Assembly: GCA_964457225.1 (NCBI GenBank)
Contig: CAYWEM010000003.1
Location: 1 to 64,000, forward strand
Source of the DNA: CAYWEM01 sp964457225
GTDB lineage: Bacteria; Acidobacteriota; Aminicenantia; UBA2199
DNA: 64,000 nt
Reading direction: 5' to 3'
The notes under the pieces were generated by a model, which was not told the origin of the DNA, searched no databases, and was given only the letters and a program-made list of their open reading frames with translations. Positions 25,337 through 34,377 of this stretch are shown one piece after another (position 1 is the stretch's first letter; every line of letters starts with the position of its first letter). Both the position numbers and the translations under genes were made by a program.

Positions 25337-27226
25337 ATGGGACCGCGGAACAAAGCAGACCAGATCTCCGGAGAATTTGAAAACAAAGATAATCCTTTTA
25401 TCAGGCTTTTTGAAGCAATTCCGGCCGGAATATACGAAACCACTGTCAAGGGAGAAATCGTGGCCTGTAATTCCTCCCTGGCAAAAATCCTGGGCGGCAA
25501 AGACAAGGCTGACATCCTGGGCCGCAATGCCGGCGAGTTTTACCCGCACCCGGAGGAACGGCGGAAATTCGTTGATCACCTGCACCGTCACGGCAGTCAT
25601 ATCAATACGGCAGCCAAGCTGAAAAGACTTGATGGTTCGGACTGCTGGGCCATGATCAACGCTGTTCTGGAAAACGATTGCATACTGGGGTCGATGATCG
25701 ACATCACCGAACAGAAGAAGGCTGAAGAAGCCCTGCGCCGGAGCGAGGAAAGCTATCGCGGTTTGTTTGACTCCATCAGCGAAGCGATATACATCCAGGA
25801 TGAAAGCGGCCGTTTCATAGACGTCAACCAGGGCGCCCTGGATATGTACGGGTACGAACGCAGTGATTTCATCGGCAGTACTCCCGAGTTCCTGTCCGCC
25901 CCGGGTCTGAACAACCTGGAAGAAACCATTGAACACGCCCGCCTGGCCTTCGCCGGACAGAGAAGGCAGTTTGAGTGGTGGGGCCGACGCAGGAACGGAC
26001 AGGTTTTTCCAAAAGACGTAATTCTCAATCCAGGTATGTATTTCGGCCGGCAGGTGGTAATCGCCATCGCCAGGGATATCAGCATCAAGAAACGCCTTGA
26101 GGAAGAACGCCAGAACGCCCAGAAGCTCGAATCGCTCGGCCTGCTGGCCGGAGGCATCGCCCACGATTTCAACAACATCCTGACCGGGGTGATGGGAAAA
26201 ATCAGCCTGGCCCTGGAACATACCGATGCCCGGGGCCGCGGGCTTCTCCAGGAAACAGAGAAGGCCGTTTTACGAGCCCGGGAACTGACCGGCAAACTGC
26301 TCACCTTCGCCCAGGGCGGGGCCCCGATCAAGGAAAACACATCGATCGCCGAATTGATCAGGGAATCAACGGCCTTCGCTCTCAGCGGATCGGCGACCGC
26401 CGCTGATTTTTCGCTGGCCGAAGACCTGAAAGCTGCGGCCATCGACCGCAACCAGATCAACCAGGTGCTGCACAACCTGGTCATCAACGCCAGCCAGGCC
26501 ATGCCCAGAGGGGGGCTGGTCCGCATCAGCGCCGAAAACCGCCGGGTAAAAAAATCGGATGACCTGCCGGTTCCGGATGGTGATTACGTGCAGATAAAGA
26601 TCAGTGACCAGGGTGTCGGCATCGAGGAAAAAAACCGCCAGCGCATATTCGACCCTTATTTCACCACCAAGCCGGATGGCACCGGTCTCGGTCTGCCCAC
26701 GGTTTATTCGATAATCAGGAAACACGGCGGTCACATCAGCTTTGAATCCCGGCCTGGAGCGGGCACCACTTTCATCTTCCTGCTGCCGACAGCCGCGGAA
26801 GCAAAACCGGAACCTTTTTATCCCGAAATCTCCCCGGCGGGACCAGCTACCAAGAGAATCCTGGTCATGGACGATGAAGAAATGGTCAGGGAAGTCATCG
26901 CCGGTATCCTTGAGGCCAGGGGCTACCAGGTCGAATGCCTGGACAACGGGGAAAGCACCCTGCGGCGTTACCGGGAGGAATTGAACGGACCGCATCCGTT
27001 CAGCGCGGTGATCATGGACCTGACCCTGCCCGGCGGCATGGGCGGCAAGGACACCCTGCAACTACTTCGCGCCGTCGACCCTGCGGTCAGGGCCATTGTC
27101 ATCAGCGGTTATTCAAATGATCCGGTAATGGCCGATCATAAGCGCTTCGGCTTCACCGCAGCCCTGCCCAAACCATTCCGGGACAAAGAACTGCTGAACA
27201 CCCTGGAAAACGTCCTGAAAAGCTGA
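25337..27226 (+). CDS. Hybrid PAS-PAS histidine kinase with C-terminal receiver
   Basis: 629 residues. Two PAS domains (about 15-125 and 135-255), then HisKA with the phospho-acceptor His276 in GGIAHDFNN, a HATPase_c domain with NLVINASQA, DQGVGI and GTGLGLP boxes, and a receiver domain with MDDEE and phospho-acceptor Asp561 in IMDLTLPGG. No transmembrane segment is seen, so it senses a cytoplasmic signal, possibly redox or ligand through PAS. It is a hybrid kinase able to pass phosphate to itself or to an Hpt/second regulator not found nearby. The upstream ATG at 25301 would overlap the -35, so 25337 is chosen. Confidence 0.85.
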   Translation: MGPRNKADQISGEFENKDNPFIRLFEAIPAGIYETTVKGEIVACNSSLAKILGGKDKADILGRNAGEFYPHPEERRKFVDHLHRHGSHINTAAKLKRLDGSDCWAMINAVLENDCILGSMIDITEQKKAEEALRRSEESYRGLFDSISEAIYIQDESGRFIDVNQGALDMYGYERSDFIGSTPEFLSAPGLNNLEETIEHARLAFAGQRRQFEWWGRRRNGQVFPKDVILNPGMYFGRQVVIAIARDISIKKRLEEERQNAQKLESLGLLAGGIAHDFNNILTGVMGKISLALEHTDARGRGLLQETEKAVLRARELTGKLLTFAQGGAPIKENTSIAELIRESTAFALSGSATAADFSLAEDLKAAAIDRNQINQVLHNLVINASQAMPRGGLVRISAENRRVKKSDDLPVPDGDYVQIKISDQGVGIEEKNRQRIFDPYFTTKPDGTGLGLPTVYSIIRKHGGHISFESRPGAGTTFIFLLPTAAEAKPEPFYPEISPAGPATKRILVMDDEEMVREVIAGILEARGYQVECLDNGESTLRRYREELNGPHPFSAVIMDLTLPGGMGGKDTLQLLRAVDPAVRAIVISGYSNDPVMADHKRFGFTAALPKPFRDKELLNTLENVLKS

Positions 27227-27239
27227 AAACGCCTGACTT

Positions 27240-28442
27240 CTATTCGATCAGCTTGAAGGAAAGAGCTTCTTTCAGCTCGAAGAAATCACTGCCCCGCGGC
27301 ACGATGCGCAACCTGGTCAGCATGGTCTCGGGATCAATCAGTTCGGAAAACGGCACCCCGATCACCTGGAAGTTGTCCGACACTGAAACCATGTTGCTGA
27401 AATTGCCTTCCCGGTAAAGCTTGTATGCCCCGTAACCGAGCATACTGCCGAGCACGACGTCGAAACTGGCCGGCGGAGTATTGCGGGTTTCGTAGCCGAT
27501 CTGCTTGTAAACGATTTTCTTGCGCCGGCCGGTCTGTTTTTCATAAAGATTTTCCACCGTGTCCCGGATCAGGCGGCCCACTTCGGCTGTACCGAAAAGC
27601 ATGTTGCCGTGGCGGTCTTTCTCCATCGGCCTCATTTTTTCCGGCAGTTTTTCAGCCAGGCCTTCGGCGATACAGATAACCCCGTAAAACTTGTTTTTTC
27701 TTTCCCGGATCAGAATTGTGTCTACCATGGAAGCGGCGATCTTTTCCAGGTCCATGGTCCGGCCGGGAATATCCTCGTTCGACAACATCATCACCGATTC
27801 ACCGGCTATGCCGGCGGCATAGGTTATCCAGCCGGCCTTGCGGCCCATCAGTTCGACTATGAAATAAGAATTGGTGCTCTCGCCGTCGGCCTTGAGGTTG
27901 AGCAGGGCTTCCTGGTAATACTGCACACTGCTCCAGTACCCGAAGGTCCATGGAATCCCGAAATAATCGTTGTCTATGGTTTTAGGGATGTGAATAACCG
28001 GCAGTCCCAGCAGGCTCAGAAAATTGGCGGTCTTCAAAGTGTCGTCACCGCCCACGGTGATCAGGCAGCCGACGCCCAGGCGATTGAAGATGTTTATGAT
28101 GTTGAGCAGGTTGCGGTTCTTCTGGGGATCCTCCAGATCCTTGCGGCAATGAACTGTTTTGCCGGGATTGGCCCGGGAAGTGCGCAGAAAAACTCCGCGC
28201 CGGTTCCTGATCCGTGAAATATCGGCATCCAGGTTCAGGTAGTGAATGCCCTCAACCAGGGAAAAACGATTGCTCTGGTCAAAGTTTTCCAGGTGTTCAA
28301 AACCGTCGAAGAAACCAAGCAGGGGGATCTTGGCGTTGATGAAACTCAGGGCCACCGATGATATGACGGCATTAGCCGAGGGGGCCGGGCCGCCGGAAAA
28401 GACCAGGGCCACCTTGGAATTCTTCTTTTTGCCGGCGCTCAT
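27240..28442 (-). CDS. pfp: Pyrophosphate-dependent 6-phosphofructokinase
   Basis: 400 residues from MSAGKK. The phosphofructokinase fold shows VFSGGPAPSANAV (14-26), GGDDT (131-135) and PKTIDND (153-159). GGDDT with an Asp where ATP-PFK has Gly, plus Lys in PKTID, is the established mark of PPi-dependent enzymes. It catalyses the reversible fructose-6-phosphate/fructose-1,6-bisphosphate step with PPi. The frame stays open upstream (a Met at 28528 is possible), but the homology begins near the chosen start. No Shine-Dalgarno is obvious. Divergent from the thioesterase. Confidence 0.82.
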   Translation of the reverse strand: MSAGKKKNSKVALVFSGGPAPSANAVISSVALSFINAKIPLLGFFDGFEHLENFDQSNRFSLVEGIHYLNLDADISRIRNRRGVFLRTSRANPGKTVHCRKDLEDPQKNRNLLNIINIFNRLGVGCLITVGGDDTLKTANFLSLLGLPVIHIPKTIDNDYFGIPWTFGYWSSVQYYQEALLNLKADGESTNSYFIVELMGRKAGWITYAAGIAGESVMMLSNEDIPGRTMDLEKIAASMVDTILIRERKNKFYGVICIAEGLAEKLPEKMRPMEKDRHGNMLFGTAEVGRLIRDTVENLYEKQTGRRKKIVYKQIGYETRNTPPASFDVVLGSMLGYGAYKLYREGNFSNMVSVSDNFQVIGVPFSELIDPETMLTRLRIVPRGSDFFELKEALSFKLIE

Positions 28443-28493
28443 GCCAGCATGATAGAGATTTTCCTTCCAGCTGTCAATGTCATCGGGCAGCGC

Positions 28494-28521
28494 TTGAGAA
28501 AAATAACTCCTGCAGTATAAT
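28494..28521 (+). promoter_or_regulatory. Start-proximal promoter of the thioesterase gene
   Basis: TTGAGA (28494-28499), 16-bp spacer, perfect TATAAT (28516-28521). ATG follows after 6 nt. Confidence 0.7.
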
Positions 28522-28527
28522 CTGTTC

Positions 28528-28926
28528 ATGGAAAAAGTAAACCTGGACAGCTGTTGTTTCGTCTGCGGGCCGGAAAACGAAAAGGGGCTCAAACTGGACT
28601 TTGAATTGAGCCCGGAACAGGCCCGGGCCGAAGTGGTTTTCGCCCCCCATCTCTGCGGCTGGCAGGAAATAGTGCACGGCGGAATCCTGGCCACGGTGCT
28701 GGATGAGGCCATGGCCAAGGCGGCCCAGGCCAGGGGCTGGCACTGCCTGACCGCGGAAATGACCGTCAGGTACAGAACCCCGGCCCAGACAGGAAAAAAA
28801 TACAAGCTTTGCGGTACGATAATCTCCGAGAGAGGCCGGATCGTCATGGCGGCTGCCGAGTTGAGCGACCAGGACGGCCGGGTGGTGGCCGCGGCCGGCG
28901 GAAAACTCTGCCGGACAGGTTGCTGA
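28528..28926 (+). CDS. PaaI-family hotdog thioesterase
   Basis: 132 residues with the small hotdog-fold pattern: 'CFVCGPENEKGLKL' near the N-terminus, HGGILATVLDEAMAKAA around residues 51-67 (the catalytic region of PaaI-like thioesterases) and TAEMTVRYRTPA. Such enzymes hydrolyse acyl-CoA thioesters. The start has no Shine-Dalgarno and lies 6 nt after a perfect -10 box. It is upstream of metK but metK has its own promoter. Confidence 0.82.
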   Translation: MEKVNLDSCCFVCGPENEKGLKLDFELSPEQARAEVVFAPHLCGWQEIVHGGILATVLDEAMAKAAQARGWHCLTAEMTVRYRTPAQTGKKYKLCGTIISERGRIVMAAAELSDQDGRVVAAAGGKLCRTGC

Positions 28927-28963
28927 ACCTGCATTCCGGCTTGACCACCGGGGCTGTCCGCAT

Positions 28964-28992
28964 TTGACATCATGGCCCGCTTTTGATAATAT
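28964..28992 (+). promoter_or_regulatory. Promoter of metK
   Basis: TTGACA (28964-28969), 17-bp spacer, TAATAT (28987-28992). The 26-nt leader is too short for a SAM riboswitch, and none is seen. Confidence 0.7.
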
Positions 28993-29018
28993 TTCCTTTA
29001 ATCATCCATGGAGGTCCA

Positions 29019-30173
29019 ATGATCAAAGGAAGATACCTGTTTACCTCGGAATCAGTAAGTGAAGGCCATCCCGACAAGGTTTGCGACCAGATTTCCGATG
29101 CCATTCTCGATGCCTGCCTGGCCCATGACCCTGACTCCAGGGTAGCCATAGAGTGCCTGACCAAAACCGGCATGGTGGTGGTAGCCGGCGAATTGACCAC
29201 GAAAAGCTATGTCAACATTCCCAGCATCGTTCGCAACACCCTGAAGGAAATCGGCTATACCAAGTCGAGTTACGGCATTGAATACAATACCTGCGCGGTG
29301 CTGACCCATATCGAAGAGCAGTCTCCCGACATTTCCCAGGGAGTCACCGAAGACAAGGACCGCGAGCAGGGCGCCGGAGACCAGGGCATGATGTTCGGCT
29401 ACGCTTCCAACGAAACCGACAACCTGATGCCCCTGCCCATTGATCTGGCCCACAAACTGACCATGAGACTGTCCGAAGTCCGCCGCAACCGGGTGATCCC
29501 CTATTTCGGGCCGGACGGCAAATCGCAGGTTACGGTTGAGTACCTGGACGGAAAACCTCAGCGCGTCACCGCGGTGGTCATTTCCAACCAGCACGACGAT
29601 GACGTCGACCAGGAGACCATCAGGCAGGACGTGATCGAAAAAGTGATCAAGCCGGTCTGCAAGGAATGGCTCAGCCCTGAGACCAAATTCTACGTCAACC
29701 CCACCGGGAAATTCGTTTTCGGCGGACCCTACGCTGACGCCGGGCTTACCGGAAGAAAGATCATCGTGGACACCTACGGCGGCATGGGCCGCCACGGCGG
29801 CGGTGCCTTTTCCGGTAAGGACGCATCCAAGGTCGATCGTTCCGGAGCCTACATGGCCCGCTACATCGCCAAGAACCTGGTCGCCGCCGGAATGGCCGAC
29901 AAATGCGAAGTCCAGCTGGCCTACGCCATCGGCGTGGCTGATCCGGTTTCAGTCAACGTGAATTTCTTCGGTACCGGAAAAATCAGTGAAGAAAAGGCAG
30001 TGGGTTACATCCGCCAGGTATTCCCGCTGAAACCGAGCCAGATCATCAAGCAGCTCAACCTGAAACAGCCTATTTTCCGTCGCACCGCGGCCTTCGGTCA
30101 CTTCGGGCGGGATTCCTTCCCCTGGGAACAGCTTGACAAGGTGGAAGAACTGGCCGCCCTGCAGCAGGGCTGA
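29019..30173 (+). CDS. metK: S-adenosylmethionine synthetase
   Basis: 384 residues with MetK signatures: FTSESVSEGHPDKVCDQ at the N-terminus, GAGDQGMMFGYA and the glycine-rich GGGAFSGKDASKVDRS loop. It makes SAM from ATP and methionine. GGAGG 5 nt upstream fixes the start at 29019, giving MIKGRYLFTSE; an upstream ATG at 28983 lies inside the promoter. It is followed after 40 nt by ahcY, forming an activated-methyl-cycle operon. Confidence 0.97.
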   Translation: MIKGRYLFTSESVSEGHPDKVCDQISDAILDACLAHDPDSRVAIECLTKTGMVVVAGELTTKSYVNIPSIVRNTLKEIGYTKSSYGIEYNTCAVLTHIEEQSPDISQGVTEDKDREQGAGDQGMMFGYASNETDNLMPLPIDLAHKLTMRLSEVRRNRVIPYFGPDGKSQVTVEYLDGKPQRVTAVVISNQHDDDVDQETIRQDVIEKVIKPVCKEWLSPETKFYVNPTGKFVFGGPYADAGLTGRKIIVDTYGGMGRHGGGAFSGKDASKVDRSGAYMARYIAKNLVAAGMADKCEVQLAYAIGVADPVSVNVNFFGTGKISEEKAVGYIRQVFPLKPSQIIKQLNLKQPIFRRTAAFGHFGRDSFPWEQLDKVEELAALQQG

Positions 30174-30213
30174 TCGGGAAGCGCCCGATGCCCGGCACAA
30201 GACGAGGTGAAAA

Positions 30214-31629
30214 ATGGAATTAAACCTTTCCCTGCCCTACAAGGTAGCGGATATAAGCCTGGCTGACTGGGGCCGCAAGGAAATGGCCCTGGCTGAAAGT
30301 GAAATGCCCGGGCTGATGGCCGTCCGGGAAAAACACGGCCCGGCTAAACCCCTGCAGGGCCTGAAAATAACCGGCAGCCTGCACATGACCATCCAGACGG
30401 CCATGCTTATCGAAACCCTGCAGGCTCTCGGGGCCGACGTCCGCTGGGCATCCTGCAACATCTTTTCGACCCAGGATCACGCCGCGGCCGCTATCGCCAA
30501 GGCCGGCAGCGCGGCTGTTTTCGCCTGGAAGGGTGAAACCCTGGAAGAGTACTGGTGGTGCACCGAGCAGGCCCTGACCTGGCCCGACGGCTCCGGCCCG
30601 GATCTGATCGTCGATGACGGCGGAGACGCCACTCTTTTAATCCATCTCGGGGTCCAGGCGGAAAAAGATCCGGCCATGCTGAACAAGAAGGCCGAAAACC
30701 GCGAACTTGAAGTCATTCACCAGCGCATCCGGCTGGGTTTACAGCGTGACCCGGGCCACTGGACCAGGATCAGCGCCAGGATAAAAGGTGTTTCCGAGGA
30801 AACCACCACCGGGGTGAATCGCCTTTACCAGATGCAGGCTGAAGGCAAACTGCTTTTCCCGGCCATCAACGTCAACGATTCGGTGACCAAGTCCAAGTTC
30901 GACAACCTCTACGGCTGCCGTGAATCCCTGGCCGACGGCATCAAGCGCGCCACCGACGTCATGGTGGCCGGCAAACTGGTGGTTATCTGCGGTTACGGCG
31001 ATGTCGGCAAAGGCTGTGCCCAGTCGATGCGCAGTTTCGGTGCCCGGGTCGCGGTGACCGAAATCGACCCGATCTGCGCCCTGCAGGCAGCCATGGAAGG
31101 CTTCACCGTCTGCACCCTGGAAGAAGTACTGGCCCAGGGAGACATTTTCATCACCGCCACCGGCAATTTCAACGTGATAACCGGCGCCCACATGGAAAAG
31201 ATGAAAAACGAGGCCATTCTCTGCAACATCGGCCATTTTGACAGTGAAATCGAAATGATCTACCTGGAACAAACCCCAGGTCTGAAAAAAGATGTTATCA
31301 AACCCCAGGTCGATCGCTGGACCCTGCTTTCCGGGAACTCGATCATCGTGCTGGCCGAAGGCCGGCTGGTCAACCTGGGTTGCGCCACCGGGCATTCCAG
31401 TTTCGTCATGAGCACCAGCTTTACCAACCAGTGCCTGGCCCAGCTGGAACTGGCTCAAAAAAAGCTTGAAAAAAAGGTCTACACCCTGTCCAAGAAACTC
31501 GACGAGGAAGTAGCCAGGCTACACCTGGCCAGGCTGGGCGCCGGACTGACCAGGCTTACTCCGGAGCAGGCCAAGTACCTCGGTGTTTCCCTGGATGGAC
31601 CTTACAAACCCGACCATTACCGTTACTGA
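30214..31629 (+). CDS. ahcY: S-adenosylhomocysteine hydrolase
   Basis: 471 residues, full length. Signatures include LHMTIQTAMLIETL, the NAD-binding Rossmann motif VVICGYGDVGKGCAQ and the C-terminal 'GPYKPDHYRY'. The enzyme splits S-adenosylhomocysteine into adenosine and homocysteine, relieving product inhibition of methyltransferases. It sits directly after metK, and the adenosine kinase at 37029 would remove the adenosine product. GAGGTG precedes the ATG. The next gene starts 3 nt after its stop codon. Confidence 0.97.
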   Translation: MELNLSLPYKVADISLADWGRKEMALAESEMPGLMAVREKHGPAKPLQGLKITGSLHMTIQTAMLIETLQALGADVRWASCNIFSTQDHAAAAIAKAGSAAVFAWKGETLEEYWWCTEQALTWPDGSGPDLIVDDGGDATLLIHLGVQAEKDPAMLNKKAENRELEVIHQRIRLGLQRDPGHWTRISARIKGVSEETTTGVNRLYQMQAEGKLLFPAINVNDSVTKSKFDNLYGCRESLADGIKRATDVMVAGKLVVICGYGDVGKGCAQSMRSFGARVAVTEIDPICALQAAMEGFTVCTLEEVLAQGDIFITATGNFNVITGAHMEKMKNEAILCNIGHFDSEIEMIYLEQTPGLKKDVIKPQVDRWTLLSGNSIIVLAEGRLVNLGCATGHSSFVMSTSFTNQCLAQLELAQKKLEKKVYTLSKKLDEEVARLHLARLGAGLTRLTPEQAKYLGVSLDGPYKPDHYRY

Positions 31630-31632
31630 GCA

Positions 31633-32721
31633 ATGAACAAGGGTAGAGTTCTCATAGTCGACGACGAAAAAGACATCAGGGAATTGCTGGCCGATTTTCT
31701 GGAAAGCGAAGACTATGAATGCTTTCAGGCGCCTGACGCATTTACCGCCCTGAAACTCTTTCAAACTGAGCCCGGTATCGACATTGTCATGTCGGATATC
31801 CGCATGCCCGGCAAAACCGGCCTGGAACTGCTGAAAGAGATCAAGGAAATTGACGGTGACGCAATGGTGATCATGATCTCGGCGGTGAAGGACATCGAAT
31901 CGGCCATCACCGCCATGTCCAGGGGCGCCTACGATTATGTCGCCAAGCCTTTCAAACTCAACGAAGTGGCCATGATCGCCCAGAAAGCCCTGGAAAAGCG
32001 CCGACTGATAGTAGAAAACAGGGAATACCAGAAAAACCTTGAAAAAATGGTGGAAGAACGCACCGTGCAATTACAGCATACCTTGAAAGAGCTTCACGCC
32101 ACTTACACATCCACCCTGCAGGCCATGGTGACCGCCCTGGACACCAGGGACACCGAAACCCAGGGACACTCTTTACGCGTGGTCCACTACACCCTGATGC
32201 TTTCCAGGCTGATGGGCATCACCGATACGGCGGTTTTAAAGGATTTCGAGTACGGAGCCCTGTTACACGATATCGGGAAAATAGGCATTCCCGACTCCAT
32301 CCTGCGCAAACCGGGCAAACTGACTCCCGATGAATGGCAGATCATGAAAACCCATCCCCAGCTCGGTTTCAACATCCTGCCGCGCATCCCTTTCCTGCAT
32401 AACGCTTCCCAGCTGGTCCTCCATCATCACGAAGCCTTCAACGGCCAGGGCTACCCGGACGGACTCAAAGGCGAGGAAATCACCTTGGGAGCCCGTATTT
32501 TCGCCGTTGCCGACACCATCGACGCCATGACCTCCGACCGGCCTTACCGGGCAGCGCTTACCTTTGAAAAAGCGGCCGCCGAACTTGAGCTTTTCGCCGA
32601 CCGCCAGTTCGATCCCCGGGTCGTTGAAGCTTTTTTCTCTCTGGATCTCAAATCCTGGAAAGAAGAAAAACTGTTCGTTGACCGCCAGATCAAGGAACAG
32701 CCGGTTTACCTGTACTCATAG
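31633..32721 (+). CDS. Response regulator with HD-GYP phosphodiesterase domain
   Basis: 362 residues. Receiver domain at the N-terminus with VDDEKD and phospho-acceptor Asp55 (MSDIRMP), a coiled linker (about 125-155), then HD-GYP with HDIGKIG, the HHHE cluster and GQGYPDG, the hallmark of active c-di-GMP phosphodiesterases. The start is 3 nt after ahcY with no ribosome site, suggesting translational coupling. Convergent with rimI, overlapping by 6 nt. Together with the GGDEF protein at 6391 it indicates c-di-GMP signalling. Confidence 0.9.
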   Translation: MNKGRVLIVDDEKDIRELLADFLESEDYECFQAPDAFTALKLFQTEPGIDIVMSDIRMPGKTGLELLKEIKEIDGDAMVIMISAVKDIESAITAMSRGAYDYVAKPFKLNEVAMIAQKALEKRRLIVENREYQKNLEKMVEERTVQLQHTLKELHATYTSTLQAMVTALDTRDTETQGHSLRVVHYTLMLSRLMGITDTAVLKDFEYGALLHDIGKIGIPDSILRKPGKLTPDEWQIMKTHPQLGFNILPRIPFLHNASQLVLHHHEAFNGQGYPDGLKGEEITLGARIFAVADTIDAMTSDRPYRAALTFEKAAAELELFADRQFDPRVVEAFFSLDLKSWKEEKLFVDRQIKEQPVYLYS

Positions 32722-33183
32722 AATCAATCGGTAAAGACAGGCATCCTCATCGGGAAAACCATAGTACCCGGGCCTGGTTCCCTGGCAAAGAAAACTGTAT
32801 TTTTCATAAAGGGAACGGGCGGCCAGATTGCCCTGCCTAACTTCCAGCAGTATTTCCTGCACTCCTTCCAGGCGCAGTTCAGCGATAGTTTTTTCCATCA
32901 GGGCCTGGGCCACCCGCCTCCTCTTCCGGCTTTCCGCCACGGCTATCCTGAGCAGTTCCGCCGTCGGCCCGATTCTGCGGATCACTGAATACCCCCACAA
33001 AGCACCATCCAGAAGCGATTCCGCCAGGTAAATCCGGGCCGTCGGAAAAGAGATTTCAGCGGCAATAGCCTGTGGAGACCAGGGTCGTGAAAACTGCTCG
33101 TTTTCTATGGCGGCGATTGACCCGATATCGGCGGGAAGCGCCAGGCGCAGCCGCAGTTCAGTCGAGCTGGTTCTGCTCGGCAT
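32716..33183 (-). CDS. rimI: Ribosomal protein S18 alanine N-acetyltransferase-like protein
   Basis: 155 residues, GNAT fold. 'LRLALPADIGSIAAIENEQF', the acetyl-CoA loop region 'AVAESRKRRRVAQALMEKT' (an altered Q/RxxGxG/A), and 'LEVRQGNLAARSLYEKYSF' fit RimI. It overlaps tsaB by 26 bp, the usual tsaB-rimI arrangement, supporting the call. The loop lacks the typical Gly pair (RRRVAQ), so a divergent acetyltransferase with another target is possible. Confidence 0.8.
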   Translation of the reverse strand: MPSRTSSTELRLRLALPADIGSIAAIENEQFSRPWSPQAIAAEISFPTARIYLAESLLDGALWGYSVIRRIGPTAELLRIAVAESRKRRRVAQALMEKTIAELRLEGVQEILLEVRQGNLAARSLYEKYSFLCQGTRPGYYGFPDEDACLYRLIL

Positions 33184-33841
33184 CGGGACGACGAATGTAA
33201 AAAGGGAGCAGATCCTGCAGATCGGTCAAGTATTGTTTTTCACGATACCGTATCCAGGCCAGCCGGCCTATTTCCGAAGCCAGAAAGCTCGATCTGAAAC
33301 GCATTTTGGCTTCAGGAAATGCTTCTTTCAAATAATCCCGGTAATGGTCAAGCCCGCTGCCGACAAAAAGCACCTCAGCCGGGGAGGTCACGATTCTCGG
33401 CAATTCCACCACCGGCAGCAGTTCAGGAGCTGCGGTTTCCCGCACCGAGGCGGAAAGAACCCGATAGCAGGCACAGTACACTTCACCGCGGCGGGCATCG
33501 ATCAGGGGGATTATGGTTCTCTTGCTGGGAGCGGCTTTAAAAGCCAGGGTTTCCAGAGTATTCAGCGCGACCACCGGGCGCGGTTGGGCAAACAGGATGC
33601 CCTTGATAGTGGCAAGGCCAACCCTGATGCCGGTGAAGTTGCCCGGCCCCACGGCCACGGCAAAAAGCTCCACCTGGTCCAGGGTTATACCGGCACTGCC
33701 CAGTACGAATTCCAGGTTGGGCATCAGGATGGCCGAAAGATTGTCCGTACTCACAAAATTGTACTCCAGCAATACCTGATCGTCTTCGATCAGGGCCAGG
33801 GACGGATAGGAAGAAGTAGTATCAACAGCCAGGATTTTCAC
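33158..33841 (-). CDS. tsaB: tRNA threonylcarbamoyladenosine biosynthesis protein TsaB
   Basis: 227 residues of the ASKHA fold: 'KILAVDTTSSYPSLALIED' at the N-terminus, AVAVGPGNFTGIRVGLATIKG (the TsaB signature) and 'PLIDARRGEVYCA'. TsaB pairs with TsaD and TsaE to make t6A37 in tRNA; neither is in the window. The initiation codon is GTG. It overlaps the RsbW-like gene by 20 bp upstream and rimI by 26 bp downstream, so three genes form a tightly coupled operon. Confidence 0.93.
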   Translation of the reverse strand: MKILAVDTTSSYPSLALIEDDQVLLEYNFVSTDNLSAILMPNLEFVLGSAGITLDQVELFAVAVGPGNFTGIRVGLATIKGILFAQPRPVVALNTLETLAFKAAPSKRTIIPLIDARRGEVYCACYRVLSASVRETAAPELLPVVELPRIVTSPAEVLFVGSGLDHYRDYLKEAFPEAKMRFRSSFLASEIGRLAWIRYREKQYLTDLQDLLPFYIRRPDAEQNQLD

Positions 33842-34259
33842 TGAGTCTTTTCTCCATGATGATCTTGTTGCCCCGTTCTCCCTGTTTCAAGCTGATCTCG
33901 TCCATGTAGTTGCGGATTATCAGCAAGCCGCGTCCGCCTGAAGACAGCACTTCGCGTCCGGCCAATTCGGCTTCGACCTCCTGCCAGTCCGGAGCCTGGG
34001 GGCTTTCATCCTCGACCACCAGGCGGATAAGCCGCTCCGACCAGCTCAGTTTCAGGTAAACGTTTCGATCGGCGACCAGGCGGTTTCCATGCAGAATGGC
34101 ATTGTTGACCGCTTCCCGCAGGCTGATTTCCAACTTGAAGAAATCCTCGTCGTCAATGGCCAGCAGGGTTTTAAGGTGGTTGAGCACCAGGACGCCAAGT
34201 TCGGTGAAGCGCAGGTCACTTCTGAAAGAGACGAATACGCATCGGTCGTCTGTTTCCAT
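33822..34259 (-). CDS. RsbW-like HATPase anti-sigma factor kinase
   Basis: 145 residues. A single GHKL ATPase domain with the 'LREAVNNAILHGN' N-box, 'VEDESPQAPD' and 'GGRGLLIIRNYMDEI' G-box typical of RsbW/SpoIIAB-like serine kinases. These bind a sigma factor or phosphorylate an anti-anti-sigma factor; no sigma factor or RsbV partner is adjacent. It heads the tsaB-rimI operon, an odd neighbourhood. Start chosen at the Met giving METDDRC (34259). Confidence 0.8.
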   Translation of the reverse strand: METDDRCVFVSFRSDLRFTELGVLVLNHLKTLLAIDDEDFFKLEISLREAVNNAILHGNRLVADRNVYLKLSWSERLIRLVVEDESPQAPDWQEVEAELAGREVLSSGGRGLLIIRNYMDEISLKQGERGNKIIMEKRLSENPGC

Positions 34260-34339
34260 GACAGTAAGTATAGCAAAAAAAATCAATTCACTCCAGTCCA
34301 GCCCGATCTGACCGGATAATCGAACAGACCCGGCTGAAA

Positions 34340-34368
34340 TTTACTTGCCCGGCTTTCAATGGTATAAT
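34340..34368 (+). promoter_or_regulatory. Start-proximal promoter of the deoxynucleoside kinase operon
   Basis: TTTACT (34340-34345), 17-bp spacer, perfect TATAAT (34363-34368), ATG 9 nt on. No Shine-Dalgarno precedes the ATG. Confidence 0.6.
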
Positions 34369-34377
34369 GACCAGGAC

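Noticed and set aside
28927..29018. A SAM riboswitch upstream of metK
   Set aside because: The segment between the promoter (28964-28992) and the ATG is 26 nt, too short for any SAM-I/II fold, and no such motif is seen.
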